A stretch of DNA of 64,000 bases from Gemmatimonadales bacterium UBA4456 (GTDB lineage Bacteria > Gemmatimonadota > Gemmatimonadetes > Longimicrobiales > Gaopeijiaceae): positions 29,433 to 93,432 of the forward strand of contig DGOW01000047.1 in NCBI GenBank assembly GCA_002390225.1, read 5' to 3'. The translations under genes and the position numbers were made by a program. Position 1 is the first letter of the stretch. Each line of letters begins with the position of its first letter. Below, in pieces: positions 18,397 to 26,009 of this stretch. Below the pieces are notes generated by a model, which ran no database searches, was not told the origin of the DNA, and saw nothing but the letters and a program-made list of their open reading frames with translations.

Positions 18397-19241
18397 CAGT
18401 TCACCGCCCCGAGTCCGTCGCGGAGGAGCCAGCTACGGGCCGGCATCGCCTCGAAGGCAGGGGCATCCGGCGCCCGGCGGTAGGGTATGACCTCGACCTT
18501 ACCTTCACCAAAGCGCATCACGCTCAAGCTGTTCCAGCCCGTCTCCACGCCCCGACCTCGCCGAGACGTACTCGTACCACACGCGAGGATCGGCAGCGGT
18601 GGGTCCCGGGGAGGACATCCCGGAATGTCCTCGGCCACGTGCATGTGGACCTGATGCACATGCCCGCCTAGAACCACGTCTACCCCCATGTCACTGAAGG
18701 CGTGGGCGAGCCGAGCGGCCCCTGGCAGCGGATGCCCCCCTTCGCCATCGGGCACGGGTACGAAATGGTGGTGGATGACAAGCAGCCGCACATTGCTCGG
18801 AGCGCTCTCCACGAACGCGCGGCGAGCGAACTCTACCTGAGCGTCGTCGATTCGGCCGTTCACGATGGCGCGGCGAGGTGCTGCCGAATTCAGTGCGACG
18901 ATGACGGCACCCGGCACGGTGGTCACGGTGTCGAGCGCATCCTCCCCGGTGAAGCGCCGCCAGTTCCTGAACGGGTCGATGAGTCGCTCCCAGAACCGAT
19001 ACAACGGCACATCGTGATTTCCGGGCGTGACTACCACCGGGGTATCGACGAAGCGCTCGAGGATCGAACGAGCCACCCGGAACTCGTGCCTCTTCGCGCG
19101 TTGAGTCAGATCGCCCGAGGCGATCACGACGTTCGGATCGACCTCAGACCAGAGTTCCAGCAATGCATCCGTAGCACGAGACAGGTAGGGCTTACCGCAC
19201 TGAAAGTCGGACGCGTGCAGCACGGTGAACCCGGCAGGCAT
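18396..19241 (-). CDS. Calcineurin-like metallophosphoesterase
   Basis: A 281-residue cytosolic protein with most metallophosphoesterase motifs in order: D12-F-Q14, SGDLT (about 42-46), GNHD (74-77), HHH (157-159) and GHVH (193-196). The usual first motif is DxH; here glutamine replaces the histidine, which may change metal affinity. The class includes cyclic-nucleotide phosphodiesterases and nucleotide or lipid pyrophosphatases. Its place between lgt and tamA suggests an envelope-linked substrate such as a lipid or nucleotide-sugar diphosphate, but that is inference. One base separates it from the lgt stop. Confidence 0.85.
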   Translation of the reverse strand: MPAGFTVLHASDFQCGKPYLSRATDALLELWSEVDPNVVIASGDLTQRAKRHEFRVARSILERFVDTPVVVTPGNHDVPLYRFWERLIDPFRNWRRFTGEDALDTVTTVPGAVIVALNSAAPRRAIVNGRIDDAQVEFARRAFVESAPSNVRLLVIHHHFVPVPDGEGGHPLPGAARLAHAFSDMGVDVVLGGHVHQVHMHVAEDIPGCPPRDPPLPILACGTSTSRRGRGVETGWNSLSVMRFGEGKVEVIPYRRAPDAPAFEAMPARSWLLRDGLGAVN

Positions 19242-19242
19242 G

Positions 19243-20085
19243 TCAGGCGGACTCCGCCGCCGTACGGGTCTTCATGACACCCCAGAACCCGAACGCTACG
19301 ATGCAGAGACTGATGACCTGAGCGACAGTCAGAATGCCGAAAAACCGATCGTCCTTCGCCCGGAGAAACTCTACCAGGAATCGCTCGAAGCCGGCGCAGA
19401 CCAGCCAGATCATGAAGAGCCAGCCCTTTGAATGACTGTGGTCGCGGATCCGCCAGAGGGCGCAGAAGATCAGCGTGCTGATCCCGACCTCATACAGCTG
19501 CGTCGGGTGAACCGGAACCACTTGCCCGTACTCTTCGATCAGCGCCGGATCGACTGTGATTCCGAACATCTGCTCGATGTTCTGCACCGTTGTCGCGGGA
19601 GACCCCTGAGGGAAGCGCACGCCCAGAAACGAGTCCGTCGGCCGGCCCCAGTCGTCCCCAACCATGAAGCACCCGACCCGCCCCACCGCATAGGCGAGCG
19701 CAAGCGCCGGAGCCATCAGGTCGGCCATGGTAGGAACGGCCAGCTTCTGTCGCCTGATCTCCCAGATGACCAACGCAGTCGCGAGCAGGAATCCACCGTA
19801 CCAGACCAGCCCGCCGCGCGAGAGAATCATCCCCATCGGGTCTTCGACCAGACGCGGGAAGTTCAGCAGCATGTAGTATCCCTTCGCGCCCAGGATACCG
19901 CCGATGACGGCCATGAAGACGAAGTCCCACGCCTTGTCCGGATCCTCGCCAATACGCCGTAATTCAGCGCGCAGGACATATCCCGCCGTGAGAAAGGCGA
20001 GCAGCATGAATACGCCAAACGACGTGATGGGCTGCCCCCCTAGAAAGGGGACCCAATTGGGCATTTCAAAGAAAACCGGATACAT
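19243..20085 (-). CDS. lgt: Prolipoprotein diacylglyceryl transferase
   Basis: A 280-residue polytopic inner-membrane enzyme that attaches diacylglycerol from phosphatidylglycerol to the lipobox cysteine of preprolipoproteins. The Lgt signature is visible as GRVGCFMVGDDWGRPT, and HPTQLYE near the second half is also diagnostic. About seven hydrophobic segments are seen. Several predicted lipoproteins in this window would be substrates (2716-3738, 48235-50196, 61409-62455). The gene lies 6 bases after tsaD and 1 base before the phosphoesterase. Confidence 0.96.
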   Translation of the reverse strand: MYPVFFEMPNWVPFLGGQPITSFGVFMLLAFLTAGYVLRAELRRIGEDPDKAWDFVFMAVIGGILGAKGYYMLLNFPRLVEDPMGMILSRGGLVWYGGFLLATALVIWEIRRQKLAVPTMADLMAPALALAYAVGRVGCFMVGDDWGRPTDSFLGVRFPQGSPATTVQNIEQMFGITVDPALIEEYGQVVPVHPTQLYEVGISTLIFCALWRIRDHSHSKGWLFMIWLVCAGFERFLVEFLRAKDDRFFGILTVAQVISLCIVAFGFWGVMKTRTAAESA

Positions 20086-20091
20086 AGTCTT

Positions 20092-21192
20092 TTAAGTTCG
20101 TGATGTGACGCCCGCGCGGGAACCGCTGCGGAGCCCGGGGAATGCCATCGAGGCCGACGCGTTCTGATCATGGGGAGCTCGCTCGCCCTGATCGAAACGA
20201 AATCGCGCCGCCCGGGCGATCATGGCTCCGTTGTCGAGCGAAAGTCTCGGCGAAGCGTGATGTACCGCCCGCTGCCCTGTGCGTGCATCCAGAGCTTCTA
20301 GGCGACTCGACATCTCCTGACGCAGGAGTGTGTTCGCACTCACACCGCCACCGAGGACGATCCGTCCGCACCCGGTTTCGCTCACCGCCCGCAGGGTCTT
20401 GGAGACAAGCACCTCCACCGCCGCGGCTTGGAACGCCGCGGCCACGTGAGGGACCTCGTCGGGTAGGGCCTCGTCGCCCAGCTTGCGGGTCAGCTCGACC
20501 ACCGCGGTTTTGAGACCACTGAACGAGAAGTCGTAATACGCCGGATCGTGGACCGTCTGATTACGACGAAGCATCGGCCTCGGGAGGCGATGCCGCGCAG
20601 GGTCGCCGTCGACGGCGACCTTCTGGATCGCCGGGCCACCGGGATACGGAAGCCCGAGCAGCTTGGCGACCTTATCGAACGCCTCCCCCGCCGCGTCATC
20701 ACGGGTCTGTCCGAGCAGCGCGTACTCACCCCAGGCGGTGGCATGGATCAGCATGGTGTGCCCACCCGAGACCAGTAGAGCGATGAAGGGCGGCTCCGCA
20801 TCAGCCTGCTCGAGCACAGGGCCGAAGAGGTGTCCCTCCATGTGGTGGACCGCGATCCAGGGCCGATCCAGCGCCCAGGCAGTTGCCTTGGTCCAGCAAA
20901 CGCCCACCAGCAGAGCCCCGATCAAACCCGGTCCGGCAGTCACCCCGAGAACGTCGATGTCGTCGAGGGTCACGTCGGCCCTCGAGAGCGCCTCGTCGAC
21001 CACACCGTCCAGTTTCTGCAGGTGCGCCCGCGCCGCGAGCTCGGGCACGACGCCGCCATAGACCTCATGCACGTCTTGGGAAAGAATGACATGCCCAAGA
21101 ATGCGGTTGGCTCCATCCAGCACTGCCGCCGAAGTCTCATCGCAAGACGTCTCTATGCCGAGGACGAGCGGACGGCTCAGCGTGGCGGTCAC
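20092..21192 (-). CDS. tsaD: tRNA N6-threonylcarbamoyladenosine transferase
   Basis: A 366-residue enzyme that, with TsaB, TsaE and TsaC, makes t6A37 in ANN-decoding tRNAs. The ASKHA fold is shown by VLGIETSCDETSAAV at the start, the metal-binding histidines in HHMEGHLFG, and LLVSGGHT. The GTG at 21192 is chosen: it overlaps the stop of the YbbR-like gene (GTGA), and family homology starts at once. An open extension of 221 codons upstream has shadow-frame composition and is rejected. Confidence 0.96.
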   Translation of the reverse strand: MTATLSRPLVLGIETSCDETSAAVLDGANRILGHVILSQDVHEVYGGVVPELAARAHLQKLDGVVDEALSRADVTLDDIDVLGVTAGPGLIGALLVGVCWTKATAWALDRPWIAVHHMEGHLFGPVLEQADAEPPFIALLVSGGHTMLIHATAWGEYALLGQTRDDAAGEAFDKVAKLLGLPYPGGPAIQKVAVDGDPARHRLPRPMLRRNQTVHDPAYYDFSFSGLKTAVVELTRKLGDEALPDEVPHVAAAFQAAAVEVLVSKTLRAVSETGCGRIVLGGGVSANTLLRQEMSSRLEALDARTGQRAVHHASPRLSLDNGAMIARAARFRFDQGERAPHDQNASASMAFPGLRSGSRAGVTSRT

Positions 21193-22166
21193 GGCGGGTC
21201 GCCCGGAAGCCCCACCTGATCGATCGTCCGTCGGACGGTAATCCGATCGTTCCCCGGAATCGCGGTCACGAGCGCAGGGACTCCTTCGATCCTGACGTTC
21301 ACGACCCGCACTTCGCCCGGTACCATGCCCTGCAAGTGCTCCGGCGGAACCCACACACGGAGCCTTGCGGGATCGAGGGATGTCACGAGAGTGCGCGCAC
21401 CCGCCAGACGGATCTGGATGGCCGCCGGATCGGGGATGACCTCGGCCTCTCCGGGACTCACGATCGCCTCGACCGAGATCCCGTTCAGTATGCGCTCGAC
21501 CATGTCCTCGACTCGAACGTCCATCGTAGCGGTCGTCCAGGCAACGGAAGCACCCGGGAGTCCGGTGGTGTCCACGTTGACGTTGAACGCGCCGGAACGC
21601 GCCACGTCTGAAAGATCGAACGCCTCGAGTCTCAGGGAATCCAGCACCTCCACGCGACTCCTCGGCCCGCGGACACGAATGATCTGGGGACTCACCTCGA
21701 TCGGCGCGGCCAGAGCGAGGCGGTCGCGGACGCTCCCGACGAGACGGAGCGCCACCGGGACGAGACGGGTCTGGGCCTCTTCGAACGAGACGCGGATCGT
21801 CGACGGCGACATAGACTCGACGCTCAACCCCGATCGTTGGCCGAGCTCGACCCACTCACGTCGCAGCACGATCACAGTGTCCTGCGATCCCACCGACCCG
21901 ACTGGAATCCGGATGCTGGTTCCCTCGCGGGCGAGCCGAATGATTTCCCGGGCCGGGCCGCCGAGGCGCAACTCCACGGTAGATGGATTCGGGGCACCGG
22001 AGGTGGTCCAGCCAGTATCAGCTACCTCAACCGTGACCGGCACCGACGCAAAGATTTCCTGATTCGACGGTTCACCCTGAACCAGAGCCCACAGGAATAC
22101 CGATAACCCGAGTGCGGACAGCTTCAAGCGCCAGTTGTGGGCCAGCGATTGAGTCGGGGTCGCCAT
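21189..22166 (-). CDS. YbbR/CdaR-domain membrane-anchored protein
   Basis: A 325-residue protein with one N-terminal membrane anchor (about 12-28, LKLSALGLSVFLWALV) followed by YbbR-like repeats (strands such as VPVTVEV, VPVALRLVGSV and ISVEAIV) in the periplasm. In Firmicutes the YbbR protein CdaR regulates the diadenylate cyclase DacA/CdaA and is encoded beside it. Here no cyclase gene is adjacent; the neighbours are a TlpA-like thioredoxin and tsaD. Domain assignment is good; a c-di-AMP role is not shown. Confidence 0.78.
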   Translation of the reverse strand: MATPTQSLAHNWRLKLSALGLSVFLWALVQGEPSNQEIFASVPVTVEVADTGWTTSGAPNPSTVELRLGGPAREIIRLAREGTSIRIPVGSVGSQDTVIVLRREWVELGQRSGLSVESMSPSTIRVSFEEAQTRLVPVALRLVGSVRDRLALAAPIEVSPQIIRVRGPRSRVEVLDSLRLEAFDLSDVARSGAFNVNVDTTGLPGASVAWTTATMDVRVEDMVERILNGISVEAIVSPGEAEVIPDPAAIQIRLAGARTLVTSLDPARLRVWVPPEHLQGMVPGEVRVVNVRIEGVPALVTAIPGNDRITVRRTIDQVGLPGDPP

Positions 22167-22175
22167 GGCGCCGCC

Positions 22176-22739
22176 TCAGTCGGAGGCCAGGAGCCTGCGA
22201 ATGAGCTCCACGTTTTCGGGAGCATCCCACTCGGTATCGCCAGCGACCTTCTTGTAGATGACCCCGTCCTTACCGATCACAAAGCTCTCGGGGACGCCCG
22301 TCGTCTGATAGATCTGCTGGATATCACCGCTCGGGTTGTGCAGGATGGCGAAGGTCAGCCCCAGCTCTTCGGCGAAGGTGACCAGATCTCCTCCCTCGCG
22401 TCCGAAGAGGTCGAACGCTCCGGCAGGTGCGTCGATGCTAACGGCCAGAATCTCGAAGTCTTCGCCCTCGAGCTGCTCGTATAGACGCTGCATGGACGGC
22501 ATTTCAGTGAGACAGGGCCCACACCAGGTCGCCCACACGTTCACGAGGAGTACGTCCTCACCCAGGAAATCCGAGAGCCGGACCTCGGCACCCTCCATGT
22601 CCAGTACCATGAAATCGGGCGCTGCGCTCCCCGAGATCACCGGTTGGTAGTTCTCGCGACCGATCCACGCGATGAGGACGATCGACGCGAACGTGACGAT
22701 GGCCCAGAAATACGGAGATCGGACGAATGAGCGCTTCAT
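22176..22739 (-). CDS. TlpA-like membrane-tethered thioredoxin
   Basis: A 187-residue protein with an N-terminal membrane anchor (about 9-27) and a periplasmic thioredoxin fold of the TlpA/ResA/AhpC-TSA class. The redox motif is WATWCGPC (C73 and C76), with the cis-proline region at TTGVPESFVI. Such proteins reduce disulfides in the periplasm, for example apocytochrome c before haem attachment. It may serve the cytochrome c' encoded at 50263-50715, a long-range inference. It lies 10 bases before the YbbR-like gene and 52 bases after the PASTA gene. Confidence 0.87.
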   Translation of the reverse strand: MKRSFVRSPYFWAIVTFASIVLIAWIGRENYQPVISGSAAPDFMVLDMEGAEVRLSDFLGEDVLLVNVWATWCGPCLTEMPSMQRLYEQLEGEDFEILAVSIDAPAGAFDLFGREGGDLVTFAEELGLTFAILHNPSGDIQQIYQTTGVPESFVIGKDGVIYKKVAGDTEWDAPENVELIRRLLASD

Positions 22740-22791
22740 TACTGGGTTTTCAGAAGTTGAGATGTCTGTCTTGAACTACGGCACGGAACGG

Positions 22792-23673
22792 TCATGGTTC
22801 CCCGCCCGCGCCACGCCGGCCGACTTTCAGTCGAACCCCGCTACCACGCTGGAGTTCAGAATCCGCTGCCGGCTCCTGCTCGACCACGATGCCCTGATCA
22901 CGGCCGAAGCGAAACACCTCCTCCACGTCGGTCACGTCGAGACCGAGCGAGTCGAGGAGCTGTTCGGCTTCCATTTGCTCCAGCCCTAGGACCAGTGGCA
23001 TCCGAACCATCGGTGGGCCCGTGCTCACGAGAAGTGTCACCTGGGCGGGCAGTGCGACCACGCTGTCCGGTGGAGGAGAGACATCGACGACCTGCCCGCG
23101 GGGCTCTTCCGCCTCGGTCACGTCCACGTTCACGACAAAGCCGCTCGTCTCGAGGACAACCCGTGCGCGGGCCTCATCGAGACGCAGGACGTCCGGTACC
23201 GACCGCATTTGCGGGCCGACGCTCACGGTGACGCCGACGGGCGAGTCCGGTCGGCTGACCTGTCCGGGTAGTGGTGACTGCCCCAGCACCAGACCAGCCG
23301 CGACCGATGGGTGCGTGATCGAGTCGGTCAAGCCGATCTCGAGCCCCGCCCCAGCCAGCCGCTCACCCGCGCTCGCGAGCCCGAGCCCACGGACGTCAGG
23401 CACGTCGTAGAGGTCTCCAGGGGGCGGCGGGGCGGGGAAGAATACCTGGGTCGCCAGTGCATATCCGACAAACCAACCTCCGATAACCACGACGGCGAAT
23501 CCAGCGAGCAGTGCGCGACCATTGAGCCAGGAACGTCGTCCAGCGGGGGTCCCCCCCCCGTCGGTCGAGAATGCGCGTTGTCCGGCGTCAGGCGTCACGA
23601 CCTGATCCGACGCCTCGACAGGTCGCCGCTTGCGACGCTTCCGATTCCGTCCGAGAGAATCTCCGAGCTTCAT
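22792..23673 (-). CDS. PASTA-domain protein without kinase domain
   Basis: A 293-residue protein: a very basic cytosolic stretch (NRKRRKRRP at about 10-18), one membrane helix (about 55-77) and three extracytoplasmic PASTA domains (about 88-153, 157-218, 222-284) with the usual VPDV or MPLVLGL starts. PASTA domains bind muropeptides or D-Ala-D-Ala. They usually belong to PrkC/PknB kinases or penicillin-binding proteins; neither catalytic part is present. The ATG overlaps the rsmB stop (ATGA). Position right after def-fmt-rsmB recalls the prkC locus of Firmicutes, so this may be the sensor half of such a protein. Confidence 0.85.
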   Translation of the reverse strand: MKLGDSLGRNRKRRKRRPVEASDQVVTPDAGQRAFSTDGGGTPAGRRSWLNGRALLAGFAVVVIGGWFVGYALATQVFFPAPPPPGDLYDVPDVRGLGLASAGERLAGAGLEIGLTDSITHPSVAAGLVLGQSPLPGQVSRPDSPVGVTVSVGPQMRSVPDVLRLDEARARVVLETSGFVVNVDVTEAEEPRGQVVDVSPPPDSVVALPAQVTLLVSTGPPMVRMPLVLGLEQMEAEQLLDSLGLDVTDVEEVFRFGRDQGIVVEQEPAADSELQRGSGVRLKVGRRGAGGEP

Positions 23674-24980
23674 GCCGTCCTCCTCAACCGCGCCGCAAAC
23701 GATCCGTCATATGCGGACCTCCACGGCTCCACACGCAGGTACCCGTCCGAATCGACAAAACCGTCGTGCTCGTCCGAACGGCCGATGGCATCCGTGGCTT
23801 CGATCACGAAGCCTCCGTGACGAGCGATGAAGTCAGCGACGCAGTCCTCGTTCTCCTCCGGTTCCAACGTGCAGGTCGAGTACACCAGCAGCCCACCTGG
23901 TCGAACGAGCTCGGCCGCTGCATCGAGCATACGCGTCTGGAGAGCCGCCATGGCGTCGATCGCTTCAGACGTGAGTCTCCATCGAGCGTCGGGATGGCGT
24001 GCAAGCGTCCCCGTTCCTGTGCATGGCGCATCGAGGAGTACGACATCCACGGGGGCTAGAGGCGGACGCAGAGCGTCCGCGACGACGAGTTCCAGTCGTC
24101 GGCCTGTCCGAAGGGCATTGTCTCTCACCATGCGTATGCGCGATTCCGATCGATCAGCAGCGATGATCCGAGCGGCTCGCTCCGACAGAGCGAGCGATTT
24201 ACCGCCAGGAGCCGAACAAAGATCTGCAACGATCGTGCCCGACGGAACATCCGCGTACCGCACCACCAGGTTGGACGCGGGATCCTGCACGATCGATGCC
24301 GGGATGGCGGCGAGCGCCTCTACCACCGAGACGCCTGTACCCAGTCGAATACAGGGACTCCAGGCAGCTGCCGGAGAAGCGGCGATCCCACGGTCGGCCA
24401 GGATGCGTCGGGCCTCCTCCGCGTCCATACCCAGCGGGAGGAGACAGGTGGCGGGACGCTGGTTGTGGTATTCCACGAGCCGCCGTACGTCATCGGACGA
24501 GTACCGGGCCAGCCAGCGACGAACCAGCCACTTCGGATGGGAACCCCAGCCCGCCAGCGCCTCCGAGGAATCCATGGCATCGGGCGGGGTCGGTTGCTCC
24601 GCCGCGACCTTGCGGAGCACCGCATTCACGAAGCCAGTCGGACGCCGACCGACCGTTGCGTGCACCTGGTCTACCGTCGTGGATACCCCCGCGTAGGCGG
24701 GGACCGAGTCCATATAGTGAATCTGGTAGGTTCCGAGCCGGAGTAGCTCGAGCACTGGAGCGTCGACATCGGCCAGTGCTCTCGACACGTGGGGAGCGAT
24801 CATCTCATCGAGTCGACCCCGTAGCCGAGTCACGCCCCACGCGAGCTCGTGGGCAAACGCTCGCTCGCGAGAGTCGAGAGAGCCTGCGACTGCCGCGAAG
24901 GCGCGATCGAGGCGCCTACCCCGCTCAGTCTCACTTCGAACCGTGTACGCAGCCGCCCGACCGGGCGTGACTGGTGTCAG
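23670..24980 (-). CDS. rsmB: 16S rRNA m5C967 methyltransferase
   Basis: The protein has an N-terminal NusB-like RNA-binding domain (about 1-140) and a C-terminal SAM methyltransferase. The latter shows the SAM loop DLCSAPGGKS, the first cysteine motif LDAPCTGTG and the catalytic cysteine in YSTCTLEPEEN. From the first ATG/GTG-type start (GTG 24833) only 387 residues follow, cutting the NusB domain. Upstream codons encode clear NusB-like sequence (AAAYTV, ERGRRLDRAF, DSRERAFAHELAWGV), up to a CTG at 24980 that overlaps the thiG stop as CTGA. That start gives 436 residues, close to the 429 of E. coli RsmB. No ATG, GTG or TTG exists between the in-frame stop near 25020 and 24833. Confidence 0.92.
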   Translation of the reverse strand: MTPVTPGRAAAYTVRSETERGRRLDRAFAAVAGSLDSRERAFAHELAWGVTRLRGRLDEMIAPHVSRALADVDAPVLELLRLGTYQIHYMDSVPAYAGVSTTVDQVHATVGRRPTGFVNAVLRKVAAEQPTPPDAMDSSEALAGWGSHPKWLVRRWLARYSSDDVRRLVEYHNQRPATCLLPLGMDAEEARRILADRGIAASPAAAWSPCIRLGTGVSVVEALAAIPASIVQDPASNLVVRYADVPSGTIVADLCSAPGGKSLALSERAARIIAADRSESRIRMVRDNALRTGRRLELVVADALRPPLAPVDVVLLDAPCTGTGTLARHPDARWRLTSEAIDAMAALQTRMLDAAAELVRPGGLLVYSTCTLEPEENEDCVADFIARHGGFVIEATDAIGRSDEHDGFVDSDGYLRVEPWRSAYDGSFAARLRRTA

Positions 24981-25789
24981 TCGAGCATTCCAGTCATGGG
25001 GGACGACGGAACTGCGATCTCACGCGACGGCATACGCCCCGCCAGGTACGCCAGACGACCGGCGATGATTGCGTGCTTCATCGCGTGGGACATCCGAACC
25101 GGATCATCGGCCGCAGCCAGCGCGGTGTTCATGAGTACGCCGTCGACCCCCTGCTCCATGGTCACGCATGCGTCCGAGGCCGTGCCTACGCCAGCGTCGA
25201 CAATGACCGGAACCTCGAGACGGTTCTTGATCTCACGAATGAAGTACGGATTCACGACCCCGAGCCCACTCCCGATCGGGCTGGCGAGCGGCATGACGGC
25301 AACGCAACCGGCATCCTCGAGTCGGAGGGCGGTGATCAGATCGTCATTCGTGTACGCCATGACCTTGAAGCCCTCGTCCGACAGCGTCCTGGCAGCCTCG
25401 AGCGTCGCATACACGTCCGGTAGCAAAGTCCGTTCGTCACCGATGACCTCGAGCTTCACGAACTCGTTGAACCCAGCCGCCCGAGCGAGCCTCGCATAGC
25501 GGATGGCGTCTTCCGCCGTGTAGCACCCGGCGGTGTTGGCTAGCAGGAAGAACTCGTTCGGGTCGAGGTGGTGCAGGATCGCCTCTTCCTTCGTGCGATC
25601 CAGATCGACCCGACGAACCGCCACCGTCACCATCTCCGCTCCGGAGGCGCGAATCGCGTCGATCATGATCTGGTTTGTGAGATACTTACCGGTCCCCACA
25701 ATCAGTCGTGATACGAACTCCACGCCACCGATGTGAAGCGAGCTGTCGAGAGCCCGCGCATCGTCGACCATCGTATGCGTATCGGTCAT
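24977..25789 (-). CDS. thiG: Thiazole synthase
   Basis: A 270-residue TIM-barrel enzyme that builds the thiazole phosphate of thiamine from 1-deoxyxylulose 5-phosphate, dehydroglycine and ThiS thiocarboxylate. Family blocks are SRLIVGTGKY, the VTVAVRRVDL strand, NTAGC (typical of ThiG), KLEVIGD with the Schiff-base lysine, MPLASPIGSG and VDAGVGTASDA. The ATG at 25789 is one base after the thiS stop. It ends in the CTGA overlap with rsmB. No thiH or thiO, which would supply dehydroglycine, is seen in the window. Confidence 0.95.
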   Translation of the reverse strand: MTDTHTMVDDARALDSSLHIGGVEFVSRLIVGTGKYLTNQIMIDAIRASGAEMVTVAVRRVDLDRTKEEAILHHLDPNEFFLLANTAGCYTAEDAIRYARLARAAGFNEFVKLEVIGDERTLLPDVYATLEAARTLSDEGFKVMAYTNDDLITALRLEDAGCVAVMPLASPIGSGLGVVNPYFIREIKNRLEVPVIVDAGVGTASDACVTMEQGVDGVLMNTALAAADDPVRMSHAMKHAIIAGRLAYLAGRMPSREIAVPSSPMTGMLD

Positions 25790-25790
25790 G

Positions 25791-26009
25791 TCATCCACCG
25801 CCCACGAAGTGCACAAGCTCGATCGTATCGCCGTGCGACACCTCGCTCGCGTCGTAGCTGCCGCGCTCGAGGATCTCCCGGTTCAGCTCTACCACCACCA
25901 TGCCCGGTTGAAGATCCAGTGCCTCGAGCAGGCTCGCGACGGTATGTGCCCGGTCGAAGCTGTGAAGCTTGCCGTTCAACTGAATCTCCATCGTGGTTTC
26001 TTGTGTCAT
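25791..26009 (-). CDS. thiS: Sulfur carrier protein ThiS
   Basis: A 72-residue ubiquitin-fold protein that carries sulfur as a C-terminal thiocarboxylate to ThiG. Recognised by the small size, the start MEIQLNGKLHSF (preceded here by six residues), the VASLLEALDL and VVVELNREIL segments, and the C-terminal VHFVGGG tail needed for adenylation. The ATG at 26009 overlaps the thiE stop (TGATG); an internal ATG at 25991 would give a 66-residue form. The adenylating enzyme ThiF is not in this window. Confidence 0.92.
   Translation of the reverse strand: MTQETTMEIQLNGKLHSFDRAHTVASLLEALDLQPGMVVVELNREILERGSYDASEVSHGDTIELVHFVGGG

Noticed and set aside
21193..21855. 221-codon N-terminal extension of tsaD
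   Set aside because: Arg/Gly/Ser-rich shadow sequence inside the YbbR-like gene; TsaD homology starts at the GTG at 21192.
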